From Catellatospora methionotrophica (GTDB lineage: Bacteria > Actinomycetota > Actinomycetes > Mycobacteriales > Micromonosporaceae), in the NCBI RefSeq assembly GCF_011297335.1, contig NZ_JAAOTJ010000001.1, positions 558,001 through 622,000 of the forward strand: 64,000 bases of DNA, read 5' to 3'. Position 1 is the stretch's first letter; each line of letters opens with the position of its first letter. The notes under the pieces were generated by a model that had not been told where the DNA came from, ran no database searches, and saw nothing but the letters and a program-made list of their open reading frames with translations. Below, piece after piece: positions 62,870 to 64,000 of this stretch. The translations under genes and the position numbers were made by a program.

Positions 62870-62910
62870 CGCCGACACGACCCCGCCCCTGACCGGCGGG
62901 GCCGTCGGCG
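62870..62910. terminator. Terminator between convergent regulators
   Basis: Arms CGCCGAC (62870-62876) plus CCCCGCC (62881-62887) pair with GGCGGGG (62895-62901) plus GTCGGCG (62904-62910) with a small internal loop, between the two winged-helix genes. Confidence 0.7.
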
Positions 62911-62941
62911 TGCCCGGCGACGTCAGGTCGGGGCGGTCGCG

Positions 62942-63256
62942 TCAGGTCGCGGGGCGGTCGGCGGCCGGGAAGTCCCAGCGCAGCGCGGCGCACGAGGTCT
63001 GGTAACGCCGCTCGCGGCGGCCCTGCGCAGTGCGGCGCACCACCACCCCCACCAGGTCCTCGGTACGCAGGATCTTCAGGTGGTAGTGCATCAGCGTCAG
63101 CGCGACACCGGTGCGTTCGGCCAGGTCACGCACGGAGAACGTCTCCTGTGGATGGTCGAACAGGATCGTCAGCACGGCCAGGCGCACGGTGTCGCTGACC
63201 GCACGCAGCTCGCTCACACCGGCGATCCTGCGCAGGCTTGGCGCGGGGTCGGACAT
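62942..63256 (-). CDS. Small winged-helix regulator
   Basis: A 104-residue ArsR-like DNA-binding protein: SELRAVSDTVRLAVLTILFD, then FSVRDLAERTGVALTLMHYHL as the recognition helices and VVVRRTAQGRRERRYQT as the wing. Ribosome binding site GGGAGGGGAACGTC. It lacks any ligand domain and has no metal-binding Cys pair. It lies between the ArsR-like regulator and the SagB-like gene and may be part of the same peptide locus. Confidence 0.85.
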   Translation of the reverse strand: MSDPAPSLRRIAGVSELRAVSDTVRLAVLTILFDHPQETFSVRDLAERTGVALTLMHYHLKILRTEDLVGVVVRRTAQGRRERRYQTSCAALRWDFPAADRPAT

Positions 63257-63318
63257 GACGTTCCCCTCCCGTCAGAGGTGCGGCGCGCGCTCAGATGTGC
63301 CACACTGTGTTCAGCGAT

Positions 63319-63352
63319 GCCCTCGGTCCTCCCTGACGGTCGGGGGCTTTTT
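63319..63352 (+). terminator. Plus-strand intrinsic terminator without a matching gene
   Basis: GCCCTCGGTC (63319-63328), nine-base loop, GGTCGGGGGC (63338-63347) with G-U pairs, then TTTTT. It is oriented for plus-strand transcripts, but both flanking genes are on the minus strand. Confidence 0.55.
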
Positions 63353-63365
63353 CGCGTCCGGCCTG

Positions 63366-63394
63366 GCCACGGGCCCGGAAGCCGGGCCCGTGGC
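63366..63394 (-). terminator. Terminator after the SagB-like gene
   Basis: GCCACGGGCCCGG (63366-63378), three-base loop and exact 13-bp complement (63382-63394), 3 bp past the stop codon. Confidence 0.85.
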
Positions 63395-63397
63395 GGT

Positions 63398-64000
63398 TCA
63401 GCCGTCCGGCGAGCGCCGCTGCCGTCCGACCGGCATCAGGTAGATCGCCACGTTGTCGATGCCGTCGAGCCCGAACACCTCGTGCGCGACGTCGTCGTAG
63501 AAGCCGCCGATCATGCCCAGCGACAGCCCCGTCGCCGCCGCGACCAGTGACAGGTTCTGGGCGAGATGCCCCGCTTCGGCGGTGGCGAAACGCAGCGCGC
63601 GCATGCCGTAGCGCGGCCGCAGCCGCCCCAGTTCGACGTAGAGGGCGAGCATCGCCGGCATGGCCGAGATGTCGATCCCCTCGTACGCCGAGGTGTTGTC
63701 CGGCTGGAACCAGGTCGAGGTCGCCAGCAGGTCTACATCGGAGGGCGTCCCGCCCATCCACCACAGTGTCCGGTCGGCCGGGTCGACGTGGTAGCAGCCG
63801 GGGTCCACCCCGGCGACGTCGCGTACGACCAGCCGGAGCTTCGCCACGTAGCGGGCGCCCGCACTCGGGTAGGGCCGGTGCCCGAACCGGTAGGGCGTGC
63901 CGTCGGGCAGCACGATCTGCTCGTGGTGCGAGATCGCGTGGGCGCTCCACAGCAGCGTTCCCAGCTCCTCGGCCACCAGCGGGCCGGTGACCGCGCCCCG
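63398..64000 (-). CDS. SagB/ThcOx-type nitroreductase-fold dehydrogenase, N-terminus beyond right edge
   Basis: At least 200 residues of an FMN-dependent dehydrogenase; the frame is open to the right edge. GPLVAEELGTLLWSAHAIS, the Pro/Tyr-Pro-Ser segment HRPYPSAGARYVAKLRLVV, LAQNLSLVAAATGLSLGMIG and the end NVAIYLMPVGR match SagB-type enzymes, which oxidise azolines to azoles in thiazole/oxazole-modified peptides or act as flavin oxidases. Together with the radical SAM enzyme and the Cys-ended peptide it suggests a peptide-modifying locus. The N-terminus and any partners lie outside the window. Confidence 0.85.
   Translation of the reverse strand, partial: RGAVTGPLVAEELGTLLWSAHAISHHEQIVLPDGTPYRFGHRPYPSAGARYVAKLRLVVRDVAGVDPGCYHVDPADRTLWWMGGTPSDVDLLATSTWFQPDNTSAYEGIDISAMPAMLALYVELGRLRPRYGMRALRFATAEAGHLAQNLSLVAAATGLSLGMIGGFYDDVAHEVFGLDGIDNVAIYLMPVGRQRRSPDG

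Overview
This is a 64 kb stretch of high-GC actinomycete chromosome. GC-rich codon usage, frequent GTG starts and the gene set (CBM13-tagged hemicellulases, SARP and LAL regulators, ECF41 and ECF42 sigma factors, SecA2, GPP34, DUF1996 proteins) suggest a soil mycelial actinomycete, most likely Micromonosporaceae. The family assignment is inference. I see no tRNA, rRNA, phage, transposase or CRISPR array.

Layout. 1-1.7 kb: end of a sugar operon (ribokinase and its LacI regulator). 1.7-2.9 kb: gene-poor DNA with an AraC-family relic and an orphan LacI-type operator. 2.9-10.1 kb: an arabinoxylan locus led by an unusual sigma factor that carries its own anti-sigma-like zinc motif, one membrane segment and an external AbfB (arabinofuranose-binding) domain. 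It is followed by secreted GH62 arabinofuranosidase, GH10 xylanase and GH43 xylosidase, each with a near-identical CBM13 module. 10-25 kb: single metabolic genes, a Ser/Thr kinase with FN3 ectodomain, a DUF1996 pair and an antiporter relic. 25-33 kb: an M15 peptidase with a hairpin over its ribosome binding site, a SigE-type sigma/membrane partner pair, SecA2, a TetR/SDR pair with two operators, and a YciI-ECF42 pair. 33-39 kb: a SARP regulator, a CHAP hydrolase whose promoter carries SARP-style 11-bp repeats, an M4 protease and a CE3-like esterase. 39-45 kb: a two-component system with a DUF2306 protein, and DoxX/ECF41 with both promoters recognisable. 45-53 kb: a 1062-residue M4+M28+P-domain protease, a LAL regulator, and a leaderless RHH gene followed by GPP34. 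53-59 kb: acyl-CoA hydrolase, PHP hydrolase, a DrrAB-like ABC exporter and a DUF2089/SHOCT operon. 59-64 kb: a LacI regulator, then a probable RiPP locus: a 65-residue secreted Cys-ended peptide, a radical SAM/SPASM protein, two winged-helix regulators and a SagB-like dehydrogenase cut by the right edge.

Themes. Four ECF sigma factors lie in 64 kb, and three have recognisable candidate promoters. Three genes (CPA1 antiporter, methyltransferase, Eis-like acetyltransferase) survive as relics that keep start, ribosome binding site and C-terminus but have lost the middle. Several secreted hydrolase genes have hairpins at or next to the Shine-Dalgarno sequence. The strongest leads for new biology are the sugar-sensing sigma factor and the radical SAM peptide locus.
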